A stretch of DNA of 64,000 bases. Source: Candidatus Nitrosotenuis cloacae. GTDB taxonomy: Archaea; Thermoproteota; Nitrososphaeria; Nitrososphaerales; Nitrosopumilaceae. Each line of letters starts with the position of its first letter. Position 1 is the first letter of the stretch. The DNA lies in assembly GCF_026768455.1 (NCBI RefSeq), contig NZ_JAPPVQ010000005.1:62001-126000 (forward strand), given 5' to 3'. The notes beneath the pieces were generated by a model, which worked only from the letters and a program-made list of their open reading frames with translations, was not told where the DNA came from and ran no database searches. Both the position numbers and the translations under genes were made by a program. Of this stretch, positions 42,722-50,929 are shown piece after piece.

Positions 42722-43168
42722 TTATCTAATTTCTGATGGATGCATTATTCTCAATCCATACGTTCTTGTCAAGCCGCTTTCATCAAGTCTTGTTTTCAAT
42801 CGTCCATCAGCTGACACCAATATTGCATTTGTTGATACTGCCAATCTAATCAGATACACATCATCTGGAGGAATACTTTGTTCGTTTTGTAATGTTGCAG
42901 GAGTATTATCGGCAATCTTGAGCTTGCCACCATACATTATCATCTCAAGTAATTTTGCAGTAGCTGAGGCGGATCTAACCGTGCTTTCTAATCGCTTTAG
43001 CATGGATCTGTACTTTTCTAATAATTCTACAGTACAATGGACATAATCACATCTTCTAAGTATGTCATTTAACAATCCCAAGCATGTGGGGTCGCCATCA
43101 CCAGTTTCATTTTCAACTCTGGCAGAAAATTCCATAATGTTTTCATCTAGAATAAGTTCCAGCGTCAT
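42722..43168 (-). CDS. PIN-like nuclease partner of AAA ATPase
   Basis: A 148-residue protein with PIN-domain character: early Asp in ELILDENIME (D8), acidic helix residues near E48/E51, then PDDVYLIRLAVSTNAILVSA (D102, D103) and DGRLKTRL (D121). The order and spacing fit the PIN acidic cluster, although the central part is short. It overlaps the ATPase gene by 4 bases and is encoded after it. PIN proteins are usually RNases of toxin type. The coupled ATPase suggests a sensor-effector pair. Confidence 0.68.
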   Translation of the reverse strand: MTLELILDENIMEFSARVENETGDGDPTCLGLLNDILRRCDYVHCTVELLEKYRSMLKRLESTVRSASATAKLLEMIMYGGKLKIADNTPATLQNEQSIPPDDVYLIRLAVSTNAILVSADGRLKTRLDESGLTRTYGLRIMHPSEIR

Positions 43169-44415
43169 TTTTTCTTCAAATTTTCAATGAATTTGTCTAT
43201 ATGTCCGATATTTACTTCAAAAAATCCTTTCATTCCACCTTTTACCTCGCCCCTTTCAGTCACTTCTAGTTTTGAAGTCTTGGTAGTACCATCAATTTTG
43301 TCAAAATAATACACTGTAAGATCCTCAGGCAGAATTTTACCATCCATTACTCCTTCCAACAGCCCAATCAGAATGTGTTCGCTATGAGTAGTAATTATGA
43401 ATTGATGATTTTCTTTGGTTGAATCATCTATCAAAACTCTAGAGAGGCTTGTTTGTGATGCAGGGTGAAGAGAGATTTCAGGCTCATCGATGAAGATAGT
43501 CGCATTAGGTTGTGCCATGGCAAGCTGCATAAATAAAAAGATTGACTGATTCAAACCAAATCCTTCGTTTGTAATCCCATATTCTCCGTATTTGTCCTTG
43601 TTAACTATTCTTGCACGTTTTTGCGGTAAGTTTCTCACATGAATGCTGACATCCGGAATAACCTGACGAGCAAACTCGGTGATCTTTTCTTGTATGTCAT
43701 ATTGGTGCGCCATTGTAGTAACTGACATTTCCGCCTGTCGTGTTACACCCTTACTAGTCTGAATTTTTGCAACTTCATCTAATAACTGATATGATGATTG
43801 ATCAAATCCCCGTGTGGCAGGAATTAGATAACATAGTTCTAATTGGTTTGTGAAGGTATTCAGAAAATTGTTTAATGCATCATGTACTCTGTCGTATAAT
43901 TCTCCATCATTTGATGAACCACCGCCAATCATTATGAAATTTTTTAAGCTCAGATTTTTTCTAAAATGAAATTGTCCTCCTTCAAAATCCAATCGTTGTT
44001 CTTGCGGGGTCACATTTCGTTTTAACGATTCTGCAAACCTATATTTTGTACTTCCATCAATCTCGTAGTCTATTCTGTTTAACCCGCGTTCGTTGAATTC
44101 AAATTGAAATTTGTATGAAATATTTTCAACATCTAATTGAGTAGCTATATCTTTAGTGGGAATCATATTTCCCTTGATCATAATTTTGATTGTATCATCT
44201 TGTGATTGTCTTGATTTTACTGTCTGAAAATCATCCAGATTAATCAAATCCCCATTCCATTGGATTTGAGTATCGGATTGTTTTAGTAATGCAATGGCTT
44301 GTGATAAACTTGATTTTCCAGAGCCATTTTTTCCAATAAAAACGCTAATTTTGCCTAATTTTAGGCTCGTATCCAGATGGCTTTTGAAATTATGAATGTA
44401 AAGGTGGCTAAGCAT
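43165..44415 (-). CDS. AAA15/AAA21-type ATPase, casposon cargo
   Basis: A 416-residue ABC-class ATPase of the RecF/SMC-like kind used in defence systems. Walker A is GKNGSGKSS (28-36), the D-loop region is in FGLNQSIFLFMQLAMAQP, Walker B is ATIFIDEPEISLHPAS, then FIITTHSEHILIGL. It has no TOPRIM or other nuclease at the C-terminus; the nuclease seems to be the separate PIN-like protein downstream. This is like the two-gene ATPase/effector layout of Septu or PARIS, but the effector differs. Confidence 0.82.
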   Translation of the reverse strand: MLSHLYIHNFKSHLDTSLKLGKISVFIGKNGSGKSSLSQAIALLKQSDTQIQWNGDLINLDDFQTVKSRQSQDDTIKIMIKGNMIPTKDIATQLDVENISYKFQFEFNERGLNRIDYEIDGSTKYRFAESLKRNVTPQEQRLDFEGGQFHFRKNLSLKNFIMIGGGSSNDGELYDRVHDALNNFLNTFTNQLELCYLIPATRGFDQSSYQLLDEVAKIQTSKGVTRQAEMSVTTMAHQYDIQEKITEFARQVIPDVSIHVRNLPQKRARIVNKDKYGEYGITNEGFGLNQSIFLFMQLAMAQPNATIFIDEPEISLHPASQTSLSRVLIDDSTKENHQFIITTHSEHILIGLLEGVMDGKILPEDLTVYYFDKIDGTTKTSKLEVTERGEVKGGMKGFFEVNIGHIDKFIENLKKK

Positions 44416-44470
44416 GAATTAATGAATGATTTAATGAATTATAATTTTGTTGTATCATGCACCTTGGGTC

Positions 44471-44890
44471 TTAATTAACTGGGGCTCCACCATTTTGTAA
44501 TTTCAGAATCTTTTTACACTTTTCAAATGCTTCATTGTTTTTGTTGGTAAATGCTAGGTCTATGCTATTCAGGAGATCTTGTTTAATCAGAATATCAAAA
44601 CTATCTACATACGTTCGATATATCATGACTAGTTTTTTTAATTCTATCACTTTTTTGTTTGTTCTTCCAGCCAATCTTGGTATGGCCATCAAAGCAAGCA
44701 CCATCAGTATCATGATAATCGTGACAGTTATTTCTTGATTAATGACATTTGGATATTTTATAAAATTTGTTAGTCCTATTAATGCTGCAAATATTGCCAC
44801 TACGATGTAAACAACATTAAGCAATTCTGTCGGTTTTGCATAATACAAATTTAAAAAATCGATTACCTGTTCAGAGAAAGATGTTGTCAT
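44471..44890 (-). CDS. small two-span membrane protein, casposon cargo
   Basis: A 139-residue protein with two membrane segments (LLNVVYIVVAIFAALIGLTN and EITVTIIMILMVLALMAIPR) and a soluble C-terminal helix region of about 60 residues. It lies 55 bases upstream of the AAA ATPase on the same strand and may share its transcript, which would add a membrane component to the ATPase/PIN pair. No family recognised. Confidence 0.62.
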   Translation of the reverse strand: MTTSFSEQVIDFLNLYYAKPTELLNVVYIVVAIFAALIGLTNFIKYPNVINQEITVTIIMILMVLALMAIPRLAGRTNKKVIELKKLVMIYRTYVDSFDILIKQDLLNSIDLAFTNKNNEAFEKCKKILKLQNGGAPVN

Positions 44891-44956
44891 TCTATTACCA
44901 CATGTTTCAAAATTATTAACATTTCTAATTTTCTAATAATTATGTAAATATCAATA

Positions 44957-45901
44957 ATGCAATCATTTCTTCTCAAAACAAAAACCAAAAAATCATTCCT
45001 AGAAAGATTATCGTCATTAAAATATTCCACAAGAGAAAACTATCAGGCGTCATTACACAGATTTGAGCAGTTTTGTAATTCCAATTATCAGGGAAGAACA
45101 AGTGAAAACATCATACATGAGCTAAAATCCATCAAACCAGAAGAGCGAGATGATGCGTATTTTGGACTATTGCAGGACTTTGTGAACTGGCTTGTCTCGC
45201 TTGGTCTTTCCCATGCCACAGTCAACATGTACTTTCAGGTTGTAACATATTATTTTTCATACCATGGCATAAGGGTTCATCATATTGACATCAGGCAGAA
45301 TGTCAAAAGACCAAAAAAGATCAAGGAAAAACTCCACGTCCTAACCAAAGAGGAAATACAAAGAATATTCGAATTTGCACCTCAAAAACGAAAGATGCTG
45401 TATCTGACATTGATTGGTTCCGGCATGAGGATACGGGAATGCGTTGCACTGCGAAGAAAAGACTTTGATCTTAGTTTCCCAAAGCGCATTAAAATCGAAA
45501 TTCCAGCACAGTTTACAAAGGCACAGACTGCCCATTCCACATTTGTATCAAAGGAGGCTGCCAGATATCTAAAGCCACATTTGGAATCATTACAATACAA
45601 TGATTTGGTATTTGCCACAAACCACACTCCATATCATGCATCTATGACAGAAATCGAGGCGTTTACCCGATATCGTAGCAGGGCAGGACTGACTGGACAA
45701 TACGAGTCAACAGGCAGGCATCATATCTCCTTGCACTCGTTTAGGTCGTATTTTTTCACAAGAGCCAGACGTGTTCATGATACTGACATTGCCCATGCGA
45801 TGGTGGGACATACTACCTATCTTGATATGTATGACAGGAAGGATGATGAGGAAAAGTTAGAGTTGTATCTTACGGTAGAATCCGAATTACGAATTAACTA
45901 A
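44957..45901 (+). CDS. tyrosine recombinase on casposon
   Basis: A 314-residue site-specific recombinase. The N-terminal SAM-like DNA-binding domain covers ~10-105 (RENYQASLHRFEQFCNSNYQ). Catalytic residues are R158 (GSGMRIRE), K188 (QFTKAQ), H260/R263 (SLHSFRSYF), H285 (MVGHTTYL) and Tyr292 (DMYDRK). Full length and uninterrupted, so not the split type. The ends of this element are casposon ends, so the gene is either cargo, a resolvase for element dimers, or a remnant of another integration system. Confidence 0.87.
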   Translation: MQSFLLKTKTKKSFLERLSSLKYSTRENYQASLHRFEQFCNSNYQGRTSENIIHELKSIKPEERDDAYFGLLQDFVNWLVSLGLSHATVNMYFQVVTYYFSYHGIRVHHIDIRQNVKRPKKIKEKLHVLTKEEIQRIFEFAPQKRKMLYLTLIGSGMRIRECVALRRKDFDLSFPKRIKIEIPAQFTKAQTAHSTFVSKEAARYLKPHLESLQYNDLVFATNHTPYHASMTEIEAFTRYRSRAGLTGQYESTGRHHISLHSFRSYFFTRARRVHDTDIAHAMVGHTTYLDMYDRKDDEEKLELYLTVESELRIN

Positions 45902-45966
45902 AGCAATTGCACAAAATAGAATGATTTTATTTCAATTATGATGGGCAAAGTTAATCTGTAATCTCA

Positions 45967-46839
45967 ATGAAACTTTCCAATATGGATGTACAACTTCCAA
46001 AAGAACCAATTATAGATCAAATCGTTAAGGTAAAGACGGGGCTTAAAGGAGAGAATGTAATTTACATTAAACATGAAATTCAAAACAATCAAAAACTAGA
46101 TCACAAAATTTATGGAGAGTATGCTGTCAAACAATTGTCTCGGCAACTTCGTAATGCAACTATAAAATTCCACATTCTTACAGATGTACAATTCATTAAA
46201 TGGCAATCTGAGACCTCGTATTTGCATAAACCGACATTTTCAGATTATTCTAAGAACAGCATAACGGATCCTGAAGAATATCTATATTCTTCTAAAGACG
46301 CAGTAACCAAAGGAAATTTTGCAATTTCAGTGAATAATGTAAATGGCGTGTTTTTTGTTCTCGATAATACTCATTCTGTCATCACATCAAAGGATGTTGA
46401 ATTGAAAGTTTGGGAGACATGGAAGGAACCCATTCCACCATCAGAACTCATTATAAAAAGGAAGAAATTTGTTTCCGCTAAAGAAGAATTGGAGAAAGCA
46501 GAAAAAAATTTAGAGCGAAATCCTGAGGACGTGTTCAACTATTTAAGAACCGCAATAGATCTATCGATTCAGGGACAATTCGGATTTCAGAAGATCAAAA
46601 ATATGCCAGAGTTTGTTGCCGATGCAGAAAAATACAATTTTCCACTACCATCGTACAGTTTGATTAGTGCAATTTTTTCGGAAGGTAACAAGAGATTACA
46701 CGTTGGTAAAGTCGCAACCAAATTTGATGCTAAAAATTCCATTCAGATAGTCAGAGATTTTGTCGAAGATCTAGCCAAGATAGACATTTCTCAGGAACAA
46801 ATTAAAGATTTCAAGAATAAATCAAAGTCAGTGGCGTGA
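45967..46839 (+). CDS. hypothetical protein, casposon cargo
   Basis: A 290-residue soluble protein. The first ~140 residues are beta-rich with TYR/LYS-rich loops (GENVIYIKHEIQNNQKLDHK, GNFAISVNNVNGVFFVLDN). The last ~120 are helical (AKEELEKAEKNLERNPEDVF, NYLRTAIDLSIQGQFGFQKI, IFSEGNKRLHVGKVATK), a pattern that recalls DUF4145/HEPN-like helical domains, but the HEPN R-x4-6-H motif is not clear. Function unknown. The following membrane protein gene is 51 bases downstream on the same strand. Confidence 0.6.
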   Translation: MKLSNMDVQLPKEPIIDQIVKVKTGLKGENVIYIKHEIQNNQKLDHKIYGEYAVKQLSRQLRNATIKFHILTDVQFIKWQSETSYLHKPTFSDYSKNSITDPEEYLYSSKDAVTKGNFAISVNNVNGVFFVLDNTHSVITSKDVELKVWETWKEPIPPSELIIKRKKFVSAKEELEKAEKNLERNPEDVFNYLRTAIDLSIQGQFGFQKIKNMPEFVADAEKYNFPLPSYSLISAIFSEGNKRLHVGKVATKFDAKNSIQIVRDFVEDLAKIDISQEQIKDFKNKSKSVA

Positions 46840-46890
46840 TGAAATTAAAGGACAAGACATTGATATATTGGTGACTACATTCATGTTTGT

Positions 46891-47640
46891 TTGTACGATC
46901 CATCTGAGTTAGGTCTTGCCTCCGTAATTACTGCGGTACTTACGGCCATAGGTCTGATAATTGCAATAATAATCAACACGGTTCAATTGAGAGGACAAAA
47001 AAATCAGTTGTTTATTTCTAATTTTTCAGAAATAACAGATCATGTGGGTGACGATGTTACAAAAGAATATAGAAGGTGGTTATTCTACGACGAAGAAAAA
47101 AAGACATTATTTGAGAAATTCAAAAAAGAATATGGTTTAGAATATGTTAAAAAATCGAACGAGGAAAAATCACAATACAAAGAAATTGAAAAGGCAGTTT
47201 GGCATTTAGCGTCACGTTATGATAGATTTGGGTTTATTTTAGATCAGGATAAAGAAATGAGGAAAAAAATATCAGATTATCACGGTCAAGTTATCAGTAA
47301 GTTATGGTTAGCATTGGAACCTCTTATTGACATGAGAGAAGACATAGAGCGAGATGGAGCCTACAAATATTTCAGAAAGATAGGTAGGAAAGCAATTAGT
47401 GCAAACTACTCTTCAAAAGAATCAGGCATAATTGATAAAAAACATCTACGACTCACAGCAATCGCAATAGTGGCAGGTGCATTTATCACAATATTCTATA
47501 ATTTGTTTGACATTTGGTTGACCCCCATTCTTCAGGCTCCGGAACAAGCAACTCTCAAAACTTCAGTATCAGGAGTATTAGCAATTATCGCAGGTTTAAT
47601 TATTTACAAGTATTACACCAAATCTCTAAAGCTAAGTTAG
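46891..47640 (+). CDS. DUF4760-like membrane protein, casposon cargo
   Basis: A 249-residue protein (TTG start). One N-terminal membrane segment (VITAVLTAIGLIIAIIINTV) is followed by a cytoplasmic helical domain with basic/acidic helices (KEYRRWLFYDEEKKTLFEKF, WHLASRYDRFGFILDQDKEM). Two C-terminal membrane segments follow (IAIVAGAFITIFYNLFDIWL and SGVLAIIAGLIIYKYY). The N-terminal TM plus helical domain resembles DUF4760 proteins. It is the last gene before the right terminal repeat. Confidence 0.62.
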   Translation: MYDPSELGLASVITAVLTAIGLIIAIIINTVQLRGQKNQLFISNFSEITDHVGDDVTKEYRRWLFYDEEKKTLFEKFKKEYGLEYVKKSNEEKSQYKEIEKAVWHLASRYDRFGFILDQDKEMRKKISDYHGQVISKLWLALEPLIDMREDIERDGAYKYFRKIGRKAISANYSSKESGIIDKKHLRLTAIAIVAGAFITIFYNLFDIWLTPILQAPEQATLKTSVSGVLAIIAGLIIYKYYTKSLKLS

Positions 47641-47815
47641 ATATTTTACGATAAATCCACCCTTTCATAATTAGTCTTAACAAAGAGCAAGATCCCTCAA
47701 ACCTAAACCTTTGATGTTTTTTGATCATATGTCATCAGCACGCTATCGTTTTGTTATCATGTGATGAAAGATTGTCCAAGTCAAATTTTTGATCAGATTT
47801 AACATCTGAGTCATC

Positions 47816-47842
47816 AAAAAGGTCAAATGAACCGTCTCTGTC
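47816..47842 (-). repeat. second, subterminal copy of the casposon terminal repeat
   Basis: Read on the minus strand this segment is GACAGAGA, four variable bases, then TCATTTGACCTTTTT. Both blocks and the spacing equal the left terminal repeat exactly, and it lies 27 bases inside the right terminal repeat. The 175 bases before it (47641-47815) hold no ORF, only AT-rich sequence with GATCA/TCATC-type short repeats. Confidence 0.8.
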
Positions 47843-47868
47843 TGTGTTAATTTCTCAGATTTCGATAA

Positions 47869-47900
47869 AAAAAGGTCAAATGGCACATCCCTGTCTTTAC
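47869..47900 (-). repeat. casposon terminal inverted repeat, right
   Basis: Read on the minus strand it begins GTAAAGACAGGGAT and ends CCATTTGACCTTTTT, matching the left repeat at 26 of 32 positions. The target-site duplication follows directly at 47901. Confidence 0.93.
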
Positions 47901-47920
47901 CCCCGCGCCTTTCTTTTGGG
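47901..47920 (+). repeat. casposon target-site duplication, right copy
   Basis: Identical to 33973-33992 over 20 bases. It is the second copy of the tRNA-Ser 3' end generated on insertion; the rest of the tRNA gene is absent here. Confidence 0.93.
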
Positions 47921-47986
47921 AATATAGTTAGGAAGTCAGATTTTGCACTTTTTCGGACTAAAATGAGGGAGGGTTTTTGATTAGGG

Positions 47987-48271
47987 ATGTTCTATCAGTA
48001 TGTAATGTCTAATGTCGTGAAAGGGTATCTCCTACTTCTATCGTTATTCATTATTTCACCTTTAGGTTATGGCCTAGCATTTGGTCATGGTGTTAGTAGC
48101 GGAGTTCTTGGCTGCCCTGTTAACGCTTGTGGAATAACTGATTGGAGTAAACTGGAATTTGCCAAAGACGTCACATTCCAATTTTCTCTGATTATCTATG
48201 GCTTTATCTTGAGTATCTGTCTGGTTTCAATATCTCGTGTTCATAGAGCAAAGATTAGGGAAAATCAGTAG
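47987..48271 (+). CDS. small two-span membrane protein
   Basis: A 94-residue protein with two membrane segments (GYLLLLSLFIISPLGYGLAF and FSLIIYGFILSICLVSI), two cysteines between them (GCPVNACG) and a basic tail. First gene outside the casposon. No family recognised. Confidence 0.5.
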   Translation: MFYQYVMSNVVKGYLLLLSLFIISPLGYGLAFGHGVSSGVLGCPVNACGITDWSKLEFAKDVTFQFSLIIYGFILSICLVSISRVHRAKIRENQ

Positions 48272-48310
48272 CACAATTTAAGAATCGCATCTCAAAAGGC
48301 AAGGTATTCC

Positions 48311-50083
48311 ATGAGGATTTTCCTATTTCTTTTGTTTGTAACGATGTCTGTTTCGCTGGTCTCAGTATCATACGCACAAGAAGGCAACATCCATTTTCAT
48401 GGAGAAGCTGATCCAAAAACAGACTTTGTTCATCGTGGCGACACCTTGACATTTTATGGCTGGTCAAACGCGTATCAATCTTGGAAACCCGGGATCATTC
48501 CGACTCCATTTTCTAGTTTTGATGTAAAAATTTACGATCCTGACAATAATGTTGTCTTTGAACAAAATCTAAATTCGGATGAAAATGGAAAGGTAGAATT
48601 CTCAATTCCAATCACTGCTGATTTTAAACAGGGCAAATACATCGCGAAGATCACGATAACAAATGGAGGCTATGCGCCATTTTATGATGAAGGATACTTT
48701 TACGTGATCCTACAGGAAAGCGACGTATTATCAGATTCCAAGTATGTTCTTTCTCTGTCAGCAGAACAGTCAGCCAAATTTGGTACATATCCAAAGTTTT
48801 TTGCAACAATGTGCCCCCTTCCATTTGATGTAATGAGTGATGAAGCATTTCTAGACCCTGAGACTCGTACATACATGGAAAATTCACAAATTCTTGTAAA
48901 CGCATACATTACAAAACCAGACGGCACCAAATCAATTGAACCGTTTGCATACATCGGCAAGCCTTTTGATTGCTCAGATAAAGCGGAAAACCAATTCTAT
49001 ACAGATGTGGAAGGCACGTGGACGATATACGTGGTGGCAAAGTGGATGAATAACGGAACAATTTACAAGACACAAAGCAACACCATCGAGGTTTTTGTTC
49101 CGGCACCAATGTTCCGAGGTAACCAAATCGAAATGCTTGACGTTGGGATATCTAGTCCGAGTGGTAATTTTGGAGCTCTGGACTGGAGCTCCGACGGTAG
49201 ATATCTCCTTTTGACATACCAAATGTTGGAAAATGAGACATACTACGACAAATTTGCGATCTTTGATTTAGAATCCAAAACCCTGAAGAATCTCATGGTG
49301 TTAGATAGGTTTTACAGCGAAGATCAACGTATCACCGATGCCAAATTTTCTCCAGATGGTGATGGCGTGTACTTTGCGTATGACAAAAAAATTCACCTCT
49401 ATGATACTACGCAGGAAACTACCACAGAAACAGACACAAACGAGGTATCAAATTTTGATGTAGATCAAAATAACAACATATTCTATACCAAAGAGCCACA
49501 AAATATTGGGGAAAGCAACCCGGAGATTCATCTCTACAAACTTGATGCAAACTCTGGCAAAACAGAAGAAATTACAAAACACAAGGACTTTTGGGAATTT
49601 GATGTCAATGATGAAGGAACGGAGATTCTCTACAGAAAAACCATTGATGCTGGATATGGTTGGGCAGACAGGAAACTTGCTATATATGACATCCAATCAA
49701 AAACTCACAAGACCATACCAAAAATAGATGACGCTGATTGCGGGAGACTGCCTATATTTGCACCAAACGACGACCTGATCATATACCAGATCACAGATTG
49801 TTGGAGGGGTTGGCCCGGTGGAGTTCTTTTAATAACTGACATCAATGGCAATTCCGAGGTTTTGATTCCTTCATCAAATTACAGGCCTGAGAATCCAGTA
49901 ATCAGTCCAGATGGTCAGTACCTAGTCTATACATACCCAGCAGATAGTAACGGAACCATCGGATTGTTTAGGATGACTCTGGCAAAGCCGGTTCCAGAGT
50001 TTGGAACAATTGCAATTTTGGTTCTGATTGTATCAATATTGTCAATTGTAATATTTACCAAATTTTCAAGATTAAACCTGTAG
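48311..50083 (+). CDS. PEFG-CTERM surface protein with beta-propeller-like repeats
   Basis: A 590-residue exported protein. Residues 1-22 form a signal peptide (MRIFLFLLFVTMSVSLVSVS, YAQ). Residues ~25-270 contain Ig-like beta domains (FDVKIYDPDNNVVFEQNLNS, GKYIAKITITNGG). Residues ~280-555 have TolB/WD40-like repeats (LDWSSDGRYLLLTYQ, AKFSPDGDGVYFAYD, VISPDGQYLVYTYP). The end is the sorting signal VPEFGTIAILVLIVS plus a basic tail. PEFG-CTERM is the thaumarchaeal signal processed by an archaeosortase, so the protein is probably anchored at the cell surface. Confidence 0.85.
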   Translation: MRIFLFLLFVTMSVSLVSVSYAQEGNIHFHGEADPKTDFVHRGDTLTFYGWSNAYQSWKPGIIPTPFSSFDVKIYDPDNNVVFEQNLNSDENGKVEFSIPITADFKQGKYIAKITITNGGYAPFYDEGYFYVILQESDVLSDSKYVLSLSAEQSAKFGTYPKFFATMCPLPFDVMSDEAFLDPETRTYMENSQILVNAYITKPDGTKSIEPFAYIGKPFDCSDKAENQFYTDVEGTWTIYVVAKWMNNGTIYKTQSNTIEVFVPAPMFRGNQIEMLDVGISSPSGNFGALDWSSDGRYLLLTYQMLENETYYDKFAIFDLESKTLKNLMVLDRFYSEDQRITDAKFSPDGDGVYFAYDKKIHLYDTTQETTTETDTNEVSNFDVDQNNNIFYTKEPQNIGESNPEIHLYKLDANSGKTEEITKHKDFWEFDVNDEGTEILYRKTIDAGYGWADRKLAIYDIQSKTHKTIPKIDDADCGRLPIFAPNDDLIIYQITDCWRGWPGGVLLITDINGNSEVLIPSSNYRPENPVISPDGQYLVYTYPADSNGTIGLFRMTLAKPVPEFGTIAILVLIVSILSIVIFTKFSRLNL

Positions 50084-50323
50084 TGCCCATTTACTCTTAA
50101 TGCAAAAAGTAGTCCAAAAAAACAGCATACGCGTTAAGAATCATTTGTGCACTTTGATAAGCCAGTTTGGCAATCTTTTATGGTGCATCAGACAGCGAAA
50201 GGCCAGCTACTAGACAAATACTCTAAATTCGTCAAAAAAATCGAGGACATTCCGCGAGTGTACCAAGAACTAGAATCCAAAGTCGAAGTAAAAGATGAAG
50301 GGAATTTGGCAGTTTAGCACGAA

Positions 50324-50859
50324 ATGGGTCAACAAAAGAAGATTCAACAGTTTCCGCAAAATCATAAAGATCCATTCTATGCAGGCGCAAAAGGGGAAAA
50401 CAAAGTCATTGAACAATTATCGGCATTAAATAATGACTATCACGTCTTTTGCGGCTTGCAAGTGTGACTTCCGTACGCAGTAAGGTACAATGGATTTAAG
50501 AATCTTAGATCAGCCCAGATGGACTTTGTCATAGTATCAAAAAAGGGAGTCTTTGTAATTGAGGTCAAGAACTGGAGCAACGATTATGTCAGAAATTATG
50601 AGGGGTTCTACCCACATAAACAAGTTGACAGGGCTGGGCGTGTCCTATGGATTACTTTACAGCATCACAACATAGATGTTCGAGTTACAAACGTATTGTT
50701 ATCTATTCAAGACAATATGCGATATGATCAGAATTACAGGATGGTTTTGTGTCTAGTTTAGAAAGAATTAACAGATTTTTAGAGAATAGGCAAGATATTT
50801 TGTCTGAAGGTGAAGTGGAAAAAGTTGTTGAAAGTTTGAAGTGTTATGTAATAGAATAA
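50324..50859 (+). pseudogene. broken NERD-domain nuclease-like gene
   Basis: ATG 50324 opens MGQQKKIQQFPQNHKDPFYA and then AGAKGENKVIEQLSALNN, a NERD N-terminus. An in-frame TGA at 50465 interrupts it. The frame continues with the NERD catalytic strands (QMDFVIVSKKGVFVIEVKNW) to a stop at 50759. A frameshift near 50740 moves the C-terminal part (SSLERINRFLENRQDILSEG) into another frame that ends at 50859. A further small frame at 50180-50317 (MVHQTAKGQLLDKYS...) lies upstream with its own stop. NERD proteins are nuclease-related; this copy is dead. Confidence 0.8.
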
Positions 50860-50929
50860 TGTGTTACTATGAAATTTGGCTTTATTCGTCCACAAAAAAG
50901 ATATTTTGGGCTTTTTTAGAAGCAATGCA

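Larger units (their letters stand above)
33993..47900. mobile_element. casposon (Cas1-transposase element), complete
   Basis: A 13,908-bp element bounded by 32-bp terminal inverted repeats and a perfect 20-bp target-site duplication at the 3' end of tRNA-Ser(GCT). It encodes a Cas1 casposase, family B DNA polymerase, HNH protein and two HTH regulators, the known core set of casposons. Cargo includes a WH-TOPRIM protein, a metallopeptidase, an AAA ATPase with a PIN-like protein, a tyrosine recombinase and membrane proteins. There is no cas2, cas4 or CRISPR array. All ORFs in the core are uninterrupted and both ends match, so it may still be mobile. It is visibly AT-richer than the flanking core genes. 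Confidence 0.95.

Noticed and set aside
33973-47920. Ordinary integrative element made by the tyrosine recombinase at a tRNA
   Set aside because: The repeat at the tRNA end could be an att site, but inverted repeats begin exactly at both copies, which recombinase-made integrations do not show, and a full Cas1/PolB/HNH set is present.
50324-50859. NERD gene kept functional by stop-codon readthrough
   Set aside because: The TGA is followed by a separate frameshift near 50740, so recoding of one stop would not restore the protein.
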